This document shows positions 10,608 through 24,518 of a stretch of DNA of 64,000 nt, piece after piece. Each line of letters starts with the position of its first letter. The stretch's first letter is position 1. The notes beneath the pieces are model-generated. The model saw only the letters and a program-made list of their open reading frames with translations. It was not told the DNA's origin and made no database searches. The position numbers and the translations under genes were made by a program. Origin of the DNA: Anthopleura xanthogrammica (lineage: Eukaryota > Cnidaria > Anthozoa > Actiniaria > Actiniidae); the NCBI GenBank assembly GCA_964019055.1, contig OZ025215.1:8159284-8223283 (forward strand), in the 5' to 3' direction.

Positions 10608-13600
10608 CTGAAAACAAACACATAAAATCTTAGGCTTTGACGTTTAGTCGTGATTAGTACGTTGACGAAACAAGGGTGGGGCTGGGGGTGAAGGGTCGAC
10701 CTATGGTAACATGCCGGGTATTTTATCTATAGTAGACATGAATAAAATCTGTTCACTATAGTTCGAGCCTCGAACGAGAAATAGAGAAGAGAAGAGAGAA
10801 ACAAAAAAAAAATGAATTATTCGATATTGTGACATTTTAACCGGCTTATGATTAACACCATTAATCCTAAATTTGGCTTAAAGAGCGCGTGAGGAATCAG
10901 GATGTTCCATGAGAGGATCACTCCCTTGCCTACGTCTCCACTAATAAACACATGCACCTAACAATCAAATTGGTGATGGAAGGTTAAGGGGGCTCACTAC
11001 CACCCTAGAAACGGCCATGAATACCAAGGTTGGTGATTCCAAATGTAGAATCAAATGTATAGGATGCAATAGTCTAAACTACAAAGACGGATACAAAGGC
11101 TTTCATTGGTGCAGCAAAATCCCATACCATCAATCATCTCGCATTAGCTTTTCCAAAGCAAGCCGGATTTTGGATAACTAAATTGCTTAAAATTTCAAGC
11201 TCAGTATTGCTGACTTTCATTATTTTACATGACCTTGAAAGTACGGGATTACCAATGCGTGCATTATTGCTTTATTGATGAGTGGATTTATCTAAAGGCG
11301 CTAATAAGGAACAGTTTGGTACTCTTTATCGTAGTTAGGCGAAAATTGAATAAGTGCAGGTTTTGAGGATTTGTGAAATTTTTTCTTAATAAGATTAAAT
11401 ATAATGGAAACAGAAGAGGGGATTGAATATTATTTATATTGTAAATGCATTATATGAATTATTGGCAATCAGTTTAATTCCTAACTCATTTGTTAGAAGT
11501 TTCCACTATTAAATACTAGTGTAGCCGGATGTGATTAATTTTGGTATGTTTTGGTGTGTATTTAATATTTTAATCTAGGATTTGTTTTAGGCTCTTAATT
11601 AGTCCAGTTTGCTGCACAAAATGAGTTTATAATACTTAGAATAACAATTATAATATACAAACATAAGATATTATATCAATAGTAAAATTAAGTTGATTTA
11701 AAAAAAGAAAGAGATAGAAATAAAAACTAAAAATGAAAAGTAGGACGAAACAAGCAGAGTAAGAGAGGGAAAGGAACGAAGGAAGGAAGGAGGGAAGAAA
11801 CGAAACAAAACAAAAAGAAAAGGAAAGGAAAAAAAGAACACTGTTATTGATATATGCCCGGAATAAAAAGCCCACGGCTAAACATTGACATTTTCTTACA
11901 AACTGCCTCAGAGCAAACAATATATAAAACATTTATTCTACTCTGCTACAGGAAATGATGCCTCACAGGGAAAAGGGATTTATCATGTTTGAACGATTTG
12001 ATGTGGACTCCGGATCAAGTTTGTGGCATAATACCTAATGTGTTCGTGAAAAGCCCTTGAGTATGAGAGTAGATTGAAGAGATGCTTTAATCTATGTAGT
12101 ATACGAAATTATGAGCTAAACGAAGAAACAATGAAATAAGGGCGATGAACACCATGAACATAGATACACCTTAATGTAACTGAGTCAAAAAAAAAGTGAA
12201 ATTCAAAATCTTTAATGTACGATTAAGTTGTTCCAATGAGTATGCTTTTTCTCGCTAACGTGGTCGTAAACAATTAGATAGTTCAAAAGCACTGTTTGAA
12301 TACTCATGAGTCAACAACTTCGAAATACTGAAAAGATAGTCCTATCAGTAGAGATAAGGCAAAGATAATGTAAATTCAACTACGCAAAACAATGAAAAAA
12401 AGATGTCAAAAATGGGTGGGGATGTTGTTGAGTTGAATTACCGACTTCTATCAAACTGATCAAAGATGAATCCAATACTGAACATTTCTTCAAAGATTTT
12501 ATAGATAGCTTTTCGAGACATTCTTTAATGGGAAATCTTCCCAAGGACTGAAAAAAATCCTGTAACGCTGGTCTTTACAAGCATGACCAATATTTCAAAA
12601 CCCTTTTCAAATGTTTACTTTATTCCCGTCTGTTAGGGATTGAAGAAAGAAATGAAATTATTATTTTTCCCAGTTTTTCAAGGCTTCCTGCGGCTTTGAC
12701 TGTTAGCCAACTGCTTGGTATAAAACCGTTTTTTCTTGTTTTTCTTGTTGCTCCTTTTTCATTCACGTTCCGATTTCTTTCAGTTCTTACTTTTTCTTAT
12801 TAACAGTTTTTACCGTGACTTAAAATTTTATCTTTTTCAACTATCGTTAAAAAAGAGGAGAAAAATAAACAAGAAAACTAACAAATAAGAAAAATAATAC
12901 GAAAGTGAATACGGCCGTTACTTCTGAGAAGAATTGGAGCCTGAACAGTTCAGCCATGGGCTCGAGTCCCGTTCTAAGCCTGAATTTTTTTCAGGCTTTT
13001 TCAGGCTCTAATTTGTCGCAGCAATGACGACCGTATTTACTTTTATATTACTATATCACGACTGATTAAAGGCAACTACACTTGAAGAAGAAGACCTGTA
13101 TTTTATAGACGCGTACATGATCCTGGAGCTAAGTCTAATATTAGTGGAAGTTCATAATACAGAATTTGAGAGCGCAAACAAGAAATAACAAGAGAGAAAA
13201 AAGCAAGAAATAACAAGAAATAACAAGAGAGAAAAAAAGCAAGAAATAACAAGAGAAAAAAAAAAGCAAGAAATAACAAGAAATAACAAGAGAAAAAAAA
13301 GCAAGAAATAACAAGAAATAACAAGAGAGAAAAAAGCAAGAAAAAAAAACCCCAAAGAAAAAACAAGAAAAGGAAAACAAGAAATAACAAAATAATATTC
13401 GGTGAATATGTCTTAGTACGAATAAAGACCTAGTCTGAAACTCTTTGAGTTGAATATGAGAAGTAACGAAGAGAGCGAATTGAAGAACGCCTTTTTAGCG
13501 CCGTTTTTTCGCCGCGCGCGCTGTTCGACTAATAGACTTTGTCTCTGGTACGAGGAGTTTCGTTTAGTAAGTTGAATCCTTTCAGCTCTTTTTATATACC

Positions 13601-14024
13601 ATTTCTTTACGGCATATCCTCATAAGGAATAAAATAAACTGAAAATGTGCCAAAAGCCGTTCCTTCACTAAGAATTAGATAGGAAAATCAAAAGAAAATC
13701 ATATATTTTGAACTAATTTTTCGGCTTGCTTTTTGAATTGAACGTTTCATATTTTACAAAACTTCACTGGAACAGTGTTGAAAAAAACAAATAATGCAAC
13801 GAGTGGCTTTCTTGGAAGACTCTTTAGTTGAAAAAAATCTAATTTTCTAATACGCTTTTCCTAATTTCCTTATTTCAAATTTTCTTCTTTATACTATATT
13901 TTTCGAAATAGTGTATAGAAAATCTTTCATTAAGTTATTGTTGATAGAGAACTCGTACATTACTGCCATTATAAAAGAGCTCAGTTAGAAACCTAAAATA
14001 AACACGAAGCAAGATGCTACTCAC
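10608..14024 (-). other. probable 5'UTR intron of peptide gene 1
   Basis: Bounded by a minus-strand donor (GTGAGT, 14024-14019) and acceptor (CAG, 10610-10608). It contains purine-rich stretches (11700-11840), a minisatellite at 13180-13372 and otherwise AT-rich sequence. No other coding exon was recognised. Confidence 0.5.
13180..13372. repeat. minisatellite of GCAAGAAATAACAAG units
   Basis: About seven imperfect units built from AAGAAATAACAAGA and A-runs. It produces long Leu/Phe/Ser open frames on the minus strand that are not genes. Confidence 0.85.
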
Positions 14025-14123
14025 CCTCTTATTTTCAGTCAAAATCAAACTCTCAAAGACTCAAGCGCTGAATGAAGTTGTTTACTAAGTAATGATCCAA
14101 CCCTAATGCTATCCCATTTTATA
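14025..14123 (-). promoter_or_regulatory. TATA box and first non-coding exon of peptide gene 1
   Basis: Minus-strand TATAAAA at 14123-14117; transcription probably starts near 14092. An exon of about 68 bases ends at 14025 before the strong donor GGTGAGTAG. This mirrors the TATA-plus-donor units before genes 2 and 3 and lies about 3.4 kb upstream of the coding exon. Linkage is inferred from orientation, spacing and shared plan. Confidence 0.55.
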
Positions 14124-17100
14124 GCAAATTTCGCGCAGGGCAAACTGCAACTTCCAGTCGGATGTTAGTGATAAACTATTCCCTATCGAACCAATCAGAC
14201 AAAACTAACTAATGAATAACAGATTACGTGCTTGTAACTGGTAGAAAAATTCCCATGCTAAATTGGTTAGAAAAGATGATTTGAGTCTCGAGTACTTGGG
14301 GGATCTTATGAATTATAAGTATTTGAGCGATGAATACCGAGATATAACACGCCTTCATTACGAAATACAGCTCTCAAATGACAAATTTTCGTCACTCAGT
14401 TTCGAAATCAAAAATACCTTGACAAATGATCCAAAAGAACGAAAATAATAAAACAATCTCATTCTGTATTTCGATACGTTGTTTTAGAGCGATTTTAGCT
14501 TTGAAGAGTTGTTCTTTCGGTTGAGTTGTTGCGCTTTTCTTTAAAAATGATATTCAACTAAGATGGCGCTGATGATAAGCTTTCTAAAGACCGTTCATCC
14601 CACGTTGAGTTCGCTTAATTAGGAAATTAAAACAGAGAAATATCAAAGTAAAATCGTTTCACACCTATAGTTTAGTCAAATTTTAGAATATTTTTAAAGA
14701 TAAACTTAGTTTTTTCCGTCATTAGCTTCAGTTATTCAGACCGGAACACTGTCCACATAATTAAGAAAAATAACCGCGACATTTTATGACTTTGTGAAAG
14801 AAAGTCGGACAAAAACTTGGCAAGAAAATGTCTTCATCATTCTAAATCCTTCAAAACTGAAAGCACAGTGGAAGCTGCTAGGGGAAAATGTCAAGACATT
14901 TTGATTAATACTAGTTTTCATGGAAAAAAATTGTGTTATTTTGCAGTTGTTTAAGTTAGTACTGTAAACAGGAGAGAATCGCGACCTTTTGTAACGGGAA
15001 ACCGATAGATTGTTTTTAATCCTGGCTTCGACTTAATTACTTAATGACATATTTAAAGAAATAAGCAATAGATAATTACGATTTTTAGGGTTGACCGACT
15101 GTGAGAGCTAGAAGGGGGAAATATCTGGAATTCATGCGAGCCTTTCAGTGTTTGTCAAGAAAGTTTTCAGGCACCAGGGAAAGTTTTACCAGTAGTTTTC
15201 TAAGCTGAGCGCTTAATGACAGTTAGAAGTACAAAAGTACAGTAGATAAAGAGATTACTGAATACATTTACTAAAGAAATTAAAGCTTTTGTATATTTTA
15301 AGTAGTTCTTCCATCCAGGAGGCCAGAAGCATATGCAAAATGTCTTCCACTTCTAAAAAGAGTAAAAATCCTTATCAATTCTCACCTATAATGGTTATGA
15401 ACTCAAACACTTTTTGATTCACAAGAAAGATACTTCAAGTTCTGCTCTATATTTATCCTTCTAGAGTCTTTGGCTAAAAGCATTGCCTTTTTGCCTTCAC
15501 AAAAACTTTCAAGTATCTGATAATTGACACACAATTCGCCTGGAGATAGCATTGCTAATGGCGTTGCCAAATGACTCACAAAGAAAGAAAAATTACTCAT
15601 TTTAGATTGCAGCTCTCAAGGTCCTTAAGCTCCCACTCATATTTTTCAAAAGAAGTAGTTTTTCGGTTGTCAAGAGAGCAGATATTTCCTCGCTTCTCTC
15701 TGGAAAGCAAATATGTATTTAACTGACTGATATTCGTGTCAGTCCATGACTGAAAAACTTGCACGTGCATGTGAAAGATTTCGGTTTGTTTTGAAAATAC
15801 AGAATTAAATCTTATACAATTTCTAACTTTCCGTCATATTTTTTTTGCAAACAAGACATTAGTTTACTATTTAGTTTTCTTTAACTCGAATACAATTAAC
15901 TTTTCAAATACAACATTCATAATATTGTCAAACAGCAAATAATTTCTAATTAATCTTGTAATTTTGACGTCGTTTGACTTTGAAAATATCTTGCTCTTTC
16001 TTCAAGCAAAAAATAACATGTTTTTCTTTCGTGCTTGAGTAGTTTAACTTAGAGAACGCCAAAAGTTTTGATTAAACAATACACTCAGACTTGGTCCTCA
16101 AGATTTTATTCGATATTTTCTCAAACTTGTTGTGAATTCAAAAAGTGTTTTCCACATTTATCTTTTTACAATTTGCCTCAAAGTAAATTAAAAATTATCG
16201 CCAAGATATTGAGTTTTTCATATCATTTCCATTCGTAATCACATTTACAAATAAAGTTATCGCAATCTTTGAACTCTCTTAGCAAATTTTTGTACCAAGT
16301 CGATAGACAATATGAATATTTCAATCCATTTTGAGCTGCGAATAGGAAATGTGTTGTACTCGGAGCCACATTGTCGACCGTTTTACAGGAAATTCCTCCG
16401 AATTATGATCCTTTTTTCCATCAAATCTTTTCGCAAATGCCACAAGTCAGATTGTAGTGAGATATTCCAGATCGTTTTTATATGGTTTATCGCTTAGCCG
16501 CAGCGCTATCACAGGAGATTTTACAAGTCGTATCTCTGGGCAATCCCAAAATATCTATTCAGAGTACATCCGTTGAAAATTCACTGCATTCATAAACCTC
16601 TTTCCTGGCTGAGATTAATTTGAATGAATTTTTTTATCAGTTCAGATCTCTTGGAGTGAAATTTTTGGCGGAAAAACGTCAAGAAATTTTCCACAAGATC
16701 CTGTTTAACTATTACGCCTTGCCTTAGTCTAGTTTATTCTTTTTTCTATTCATTTTTGTATCCTTTCCCTTGCGGAGATAAGCGCTGCTTGTGGCAAAAG
16801 TTTTAGTTTTACAGCTTTAACGACGTGGGAGAAAGCAGAGATAGCTAACGATGAGTAATATCGCTAATGACTTTATGAAGTACTTTCTGATCATGACATC
16901 TTGTGTTTTCTGCTGCTAAATCTAAAACGCTAAGGTGCGAACCAAAATGTTTTCCTATAACTATCGAAATTAGCTGCTTTGCTCATAGTTAATAGATTAT
17001 TAACTATGCTTTGCTTTTCTCCTCTTAATTACAAAAATACTAACAATAATTTGGTTTTTTTAGCCGCTTTTTTGAATCAAGAATGTTTTCAGTGTACAAT

Positions 17101-20100
17101 CTCATACTTTGCTTTCAAAACATTTTGAAGCCTCGTAAAAAAACATATGAATATTTTCAATCATTGAGTTTCCTTCAAAAAAATATCCTAGCCTTTGTTT
17201 TGGTCGGTCGTTTCATCCACTTTTGTTCTTTAGTTATTCCAAAATATTAGGAAATTCTTATAACTTTCTTATTAGATCGCAGAGGATCGCCAAAGTTCAG
17301 TTTTCATACATTCCTAGGTTAATTTTGTACACATCATTTAAACTGTACAGCGGAATTCAAAATGCAAAGCTTTCGCGCATGCGTAAGTCAAGAGTGAGCA
17401 TTACCAAGTGTGTTAGTTTCTTGAGCATGCGCAGTAAGAATATCACGAGCCCTGCGTACGTACTTAACACACATAACAAGGAGACCAAGAAGAGGACAAG
17501 CCATGTCTTAGCTGTTCATATCTTTGCTGCTGTCCAAATGAAGGGTTAACTGAGAACTATTTAGTCTCACAGCACATTCTCGGCTGAGTTTCTCACTTCT
17601 TCGCACACCACAGGGTGACCATTTGGAAAAATAATCATGTCAACATTTTCGCTCCTGTTTAGTTGTGGTCATAGCTCACATTCCTCACATCTGTCAATAT
17701 AACTATTGAATCAGCTTGATTCTCGCACTGATAACCACGGTCAGAAATACCACAACGACATGAAAGTCTATACTTGACGTGGCTATTTTTAACTACAGCG
17801 ACAGTTTTTAACCAAACTCGGCTAAAACTGTCCCGCCTTGGTTCAATGACAATCCACCGCTGAATAAACAAGATTTCCATCCCAAAACCAAGATAAACCG
17901 CATCGTTATTAATAGTAATAGCAATGCCAAAGGATGAAGCTATTTTGTGTTTTTGTACCGCCTTGGATGCCAGAATATCTCACCGCTGAGCAAAACAAAA
18001 ACGCAAAGCCTAAAACCATGACAAACCACATTGTAACGGCAATAGCAAGCAACAAAACCCAGTTGTTGTTTACCAACTATTCGTGCTTTTATTCGTTGTC
18101 GTCTTGGCCTATAGACAACGAGCCACCAGCCATTTTGGATCCAAGTTTATGCCGATCGTCATAATATAAAAATCTTATTATCGGACTATGAGATCAGATT
18201 GAATGAATGCAGACAATCAGGAGAAAATGCTGATTCTAGACACTCAACATGTCTTCAATGATATGACGGGAAGTTATAAACACAAGCTAGCTACCCTTTA
18301 AAGCTGCGCGCGCGTTTCCAAAACGTAACCGCGATGAGCCAAAAAAAAAAAAAAGAAAGAAAAAAGAAAAACAAGGCAACAAACAACAGCAATAACAAAA
18401 AAGACAAATTCTAAGATTCTTTCACAAAAATCATATTACTCAACAAGCAGTGATAATAGTCTTCTTTTTTACATCAGCTCGACAAAAAATTCTAAAAATT
18501 CTTTGAATGTCTCGCCAGCCAGGTTTAGTTCTTAGATTTGGATGAGTAACGGTTTGAGAAGAAAGTCTCCGTTGGATAGATTACACGATTCTCAGCCAGG
18601 ATTGAAGTGTTAAGCTTTTGCTCATATATTGTACCGTATATTTATTTACAAATCCTCAGATAACTTTATTTTTATTGCTGGATTTCAATCATAATTTCTT
18701 GTTAGAGTGAACTTATCCTGAGATTTGGCTTTAGCCATAGACAGGCAACCGAGCAAACATGGCGCCAGCACTGATTTTACAAACCACCGCCATACTTAGT
18801 ACGCGGACGTTAGATTTAGATCACTTTTTATAAAGAGTTCAGTTTTAATAAGGCTCAGAAAATAGAAAAGTCTGGCGGTCTACAGACTCAAGTAAAACAA
18901 AAGGAGACCGCCCCGTTTCAGTGATATTGAAAAGCTTATGTATAAGAACTTCCAAGTCGTAAAGCGAAAGAATGAGGGCAAAAATGGTCATATGTAACAT
19001 GGTTTAACATGGTTATAGCAAGATTAATCCCAGTTATTTAGGCTCTGATTTTTTTAATGAAAAATATGATTCATTTTTAGCGCTAATTTTTGCAACATTT
19101 CGTGATATTCAATTTCTTATTTCTTAGATTTCTTATTCAAAAATGTGCGAATACGCACGCCCGAACAACAAAACTCCAAGATTGGACGACGAAAAAAAGA
19201 CTCGGTCATCATAGCAAAGCTCAATTCAGTACTGTACATAGTTCTGGATTGCTTTCGATATTCACGCAAATTAATTGCAAACCTAGATAAAACCTAGCTC
19301 CTCTTGTTAGCTTTCGAACTGTAGTCGTTTCAGTCTTAAGATGAAAAAGACCACACCCAGCAGACAACACCCCTATATATCAAATACGGCACTGGCTACC
19401 TGTCTTAACTTCGTATTAATATATATATATATATATAAACTTATATACTTAAGACTATATCACAGTCATTCTCTCCCTAAAGAGACTTAAAATATAATTG
19501 ATAACGAAGACTTACTTGGAATCGTTGTCTCGAACCTTGTATTTTTGGTAACTGTAATATTCCTCGGTAATCTATTGCTTATATATATAGTGATTCTTGC
19601 GGTCATGTCCCAAATTGGTTAATGAATTTTCGAAGACAGGTAGTCGTCTTAAAGGGGGTTAAATTAAATAAAGACAGCACGCTTTTAATTAAATTGCACC
19701 GTGGACTACGATTAGGACAAAATTAGTGCCACCTTAATAACATCCGAAACGGTAAACTATAATCCCAGAAAAAAAACTATTGAAAATTTTCTCTTTTAAT
19801 CGAGCCTAAAAAAATCCATGAAAACATATTTTGTTCTGACAATATATATGCTCGTCTTGTTTTTGTGATAATCCCGAACGTTCTAATGGAACAAGAGCCA
19901 TACGGTCTCACCACGCTTACGAAACAACAATGTCCCAACTATAATAGGTTTTCGTTTTCAATAAGGTGGTTTCATGTGGGGTTGGTTCATAACGTTGTTT
20001 GAATACAACCCAACACCCCAGTGTTCCAGTAAACCACTATTATACGACAATACGCTGGTTAATTTAATAACAGCGTCATTAGTTCTTAAGAACGCAAAAA

Positions 20101-22136
20101 TCAAATGACTTTGTCATCGTACGTAAACGTGAATCTTGTCAAAACAGGTTTACTTGTGCGTGTGCAGTTATGAGAACAGCGTGATAGGTTTATTGGTATG
20201 TTTTTTGATGAAGTATATAAATGAGTATTATATAAGTAGCTGTTGACAAAGGGAAAAAAGATCTTGCTTGGCTACCAAATTAGGATATTTTGGTTCGGAT
20301 CATAGTGGGATATTTATCAGCATTGATGGAGGTTCGCGGAGATTTGATTTTTTGTCAACAAGTTGCTCTTTAATTCTCTTTTTTTTATCTCTTCATGTTT
20401 TTCTTTTTGACTCTTTTTTCTTTTCGTATGCTATTCTTTTCTGTTCACTTTTTCTTCTGATCAGGGCTTTTAAAAAAAATTTCGATTTTTACTAATTTTC
20501 TCTTTCATTTAATTCTTCAACTTATTATAACTTCCCCTCTTTTCTTGCATGTTCTTTCTTGTTTGCCCCTATTGTCCCTCCTTTTCTCTTTCCCCCATAT
20601 CTTCCCTATTTCTCCTTTTTATCATTGCTTAGTTCCTCAACGTTCTTTCTATACACTTTTCCAATATTTTCCAGCCCCTCTACTCCCTCCTCATTCCAAC
20701 ACAACAGACGCTGAGTCTAACATCATTGTCCTCGTATTTCCTCCTGCAACACATCTCTAATACCAGCAGGATGGATTACCCTAGCCTATGAAACACTAAG
20801 CAAATTACGCCTCAAACTTTTCTATAATTCTCTAGCCGCGCAGGCCAAGTAACAGGTGCTTGTCAGAGCAAAATTAGTCAGTATCATAACTCATTTTATC
20901 ATCCCACATGTGACAACACATCACTAATACTAAAAGCCAACTAGTGGAAGACGTTGAATGTCATGGAAGTAATGGAACACTGACACTGAATCCAAACTGA
21001 CACCAATAGTTGACAGTTATGCCAATGAGACAAAGAGGGACTGTACACGTCTTGGACTTGGATAGCTTCCTAAATGAGATCTGTATATTAGGTTTTTAAA
21101 CTAATAGCACTTAGGCGAACACAGTAAATATAGTAGCTCCAGTGACAGACCCAGTGTAGCTTGAGGAATCTGTAAGCTAAGGAATCTGTAGAAATCTTCA
21201 ATCAGCTTTTTTAAGACCATTGCAATGTTTCAGGATCACTTTTATATACATTGATATATTCTAACAACAAAAATTTAAAAAAAAGTAAAAGTAAAGTAAT
21301 TCAAAATTCGATCTGTGTCTGTACTTGATGTTTTTTATTTTAATTCTGTGTTTTCTTTTAAACTCAGATAGTTTGTATTTTTTGTTTTTGTTGAATTTGA
21401 CCAAGGAAAACAATGAATAGTGCGCCGAGATTTTCCTCGGAAGAAGAAGGAAAACTATATGTTTTTTTTAGAAACTAATAAAAATTGTTGAATTGCGCAT
21501 GCTTTTTGAAGAGAGACAATCAAGCGAACACTGCTGGGGAACTAAAATTTTTTAATCAAATCATTTCACAAGTTGAAAACACATCAAAACTGTGAACAGC
21601 AAACTGGTATGCGAAGGCACCGAAACAGTAGGACTAGTTTAAACAAAAGTCATATTATTGCCTCTTTATTCGAGAAGTCATTGGAAACGAAGGTTCGGAA
21701 GCAGGGATCAAAGATCGTCTGGTGAAATACCGCGATAATTGGGATGTGTAAAGAAATGGTTCATTGCTAGTAATCGCAATACAAATACGCGCGCGTAATG
21801 CCTGGCACAGCCTCGGGAAATATTCTATTAACTTATACACTTAGGAAAGCACTTTCAGGTTAATGATCGGTATTTTACGGATTTCATGATCAAATACGAT
21901 TCTTTTTTCGGCTTTTTAACAAAGCTTTTTTTCATTTTCTGCCCATTGGTTACTATTTGTGACATTTCTAGGAGATTAACAGTCAAACTTGCGTCGTACA
22001 TTGCGATGAAAAGAGGACGGAAGGTTGGGGAACCAATCTAAGACGATTCGGAACCAAGGACTTGAGAATTAACGATCAGCTAGCTAGAAAATGTTAAGCT
22101 TTAAGGCACATTCCTTAGGGCAATATTCGTTCGTAC

Positions 22137-22268
22137 CTGTATTAAGCGACCATCTTCGAAGATGGTCGCTAAATAGAGGTTGGTCGCTTAACAGAGGTAT
22201 AAATTACCGCAAAAACCCTCTTTGGGACTTTGACAACTGGTCGCTAAATAGAGGCAGGTTGACTTAAT
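22137..22268. repeat. GGTCGCTAAATAGAGG repeat element
   Basis: Contains three copies of a GGTCGCT-TAA/AAT-AGAGG motif and an inverted start (AAGCGACCATC / GATGGTCGCT). Related 'TTAGCGACCA' motifs fill 38815-40165. Confidence 0.5.
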
Positions 22269-23594
22269 AAAATGGAGTTTCAATCTGCTCCTCAAAGGTA
22301 AAACCAAACATACATCTTCAGAAAATAATGGCATTCACCTTGAATAGAAATTCAAAAAAATAAATTTTGTCTGTGTAATATTTAATAGCGAAGGGGATAT
22401 TTCAGTTAAGCCATCAGACTAATAATCAAGTGTTGTAAAATAAGCTAATAAAAAAACACTTAATTGCTCAATATTAACGCATCTTACGGTCGCCAGAAGT
22501 CTGTGATTTTCAAAGAGCTTAAAAGTCGATCCAAACCAATAAATTCTAATGAAGGACTGATCATAAATTTTGGGTCAATATTGAGTTCTACGTTATAATC
22601 CCACAAAACTTTATATCTTAATTCGCATTTGCCAGATATTGGGCTAGCAATTTAGGGCAAGCTTTTGCTTGGATTTTAAAATCTCTTTTTAGTAATTATT
22701 TTTTCATTTTTTTATGTTTTTATTCATAATTCCAAACTGAGTTCCACGCACTTTTAAACATTTCTAACGCGAAAATTTTAAAAGAAAAGGAACTGACTTC
22801 CGCAACTCTACGGGAATTGTGCGCACATCTTAATAATTACTATCAGACAAGCTACTTCAAAAAATAAATACGCACAAAAAAAATGTAAGATTACTCGGGA
22901 GTCGTGCTGTATAATACATTAGGGATGGCCTGTAATGAACTGTAGTAATCATGTTTAGTAAATATGCATGGAAAACATGTTGGGGTTTTGCGCACAGTTG
23001 TAGCGGATGAAAGGAAATTGGTTATTAGCGGGGAGTCGCGATGGCGTAGGGTGGCAGGGTTTATTGAAAAATGAAGAAATGAAGAGAAAAGGCCTGTTTT
23101 GTTTAGACAATGGTAGGGGATTCTTTTAAATTCATGGACTACACGTGGTCAATAATATAGGTGTATATATACATGTGTGTGGGTCATACACCTGTTTATA
23201 AAACGGTTGTCGAAGCCAAAGGAACTAGGAGAAAGTTATCCCAAGACAATAAGGATCTCTAGACGAATATAGACGAATAATTCAAAAATTTATATCAAAA
23301 ATCAACTTCTTAATTCTAATTCGATCTTTGGGCTTTCACCTAGCATGGACCTTAAGGCTCCGTTCGTGATTATCCCACGCGGTGATACAACAGCCAAAAC
23401 TTAATATATTTTTTTATAACCGATATTGCTTGCTAAGAATGGTTTTATCGGCTGCCAGCAACGCTGAATCGGCTTCTATATTATACTAATGAAGGTATAA
23501 CTACGGGAGGTGATCTTAGTGATTTCGTTATTAATCATTATCTGAACCTGACAAAACCAATGATATACATACATACTCGGGTTTTTTCATTTAA

Positions 23595-23771
23595 AGGCGC
23601 GGACACACGGTGCAACATGCATTGTGCGCAATATTGCAGGAAATATTGCTGAAATAGGATCGTTTTTTTACTTCAGCAACATTGCGTGCAACAAATTACG
23701 TCATGTGACATGGCTTGCAATATCGACTGCTCGTAACATTGCGTACAATGATGCGCTGTGTGTCCCGCGGG
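23595..23771. mobile_element. MITE with GCGGACACACGGTGC ends
   Basis: Terminal inverted repeats of about 23 bp (GCGCGGACACACGGTGCAAC against GCGCTGTGTGTCCCGCGG). The interior repeats ATTGCG-type motifs. It is non-coding. Confidence 0.65.
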
Positions 23772-24166
23772 TCCGCGTAGCTTATTTTAATAAGAAGCCA
23801 TTTAACAATAAAAAGGATCACGGGATTTGGTTTTATTAGCAGAGACCCAGACCCAGCTCGTGATCATTAGGCCGTAGTTACTAGTGTGGCATTATCGGGG
23901 TGGATGCGGCGTCAGAGCCGTCATGTTGGATGACGTAAACAAAATATTTGATCAACCAACATGGCGGTAATTTTTTCGGTGTACTTTCTTGTCTCGTGGG
24001 AAGGGATACACGCCACCTTGAATTATGAACCTATCAACGTTAATCTCGTGTAGTACAGACAGAACTAAGCAGGGGGATTAGACGATGTATACCGGCCCGT
24101 GGCCGTGGGCGATAGGGTTTTGATTTATCCCCCCTCCCCTCCCCCCTCCCTCTCACCAAAGGAATT

Positions 24167-24359
24167 TAGTCCAGAACTGGACCCACTTTCCACATTAACT
24201 GATTAATTTATATCGCAAAAATAAAAGAAAAATAGCGCGCGCGCGCGCGCGCACTAAATACAAAGAATATTTTATCTTTACGACTCTTTCCAGTCTCCTT
24301 CCACTACTCGGTTCGTCCTCGCCGCGCACACATCAATAAGTGGGTCCAGCTCTAGACTA
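24167..24359. mobile_element. TAGTCCAGAA-type MITE, copy 2
   Basis: Full-length relative of 3926-4103 with the same ends and interior. It carries a longer alternating GC run (about 24234-24252) that could adopt Z-DNA. Confidence 0.75.
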
Positions 24360-24495
24360 CAAACGTATGGAAACTGACGTGGTCTTCATCTCAAGACTCA
24401 TAGAACCTAGCTGGAAATAAGTCCTTTAGATTCCAGGGGTCCTCAAAATATAAAAATTCCCTGGCTCGTCCTCTCCCAACCCTGGGGCTTACTAA

Positions 24496-24518
24496 TGACG
24501 TCATTGCGCATGACGTCA
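24496..24518. promoter_or_regulatory. paired perfect CRE palindromes
   Basis: TGACGTCA at 24496-24503 and again at 24511-24518. This octamer is the classical CREB/ATF site. No adjacent transcript start was identified, so function is not established. Confidence 0.4.
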
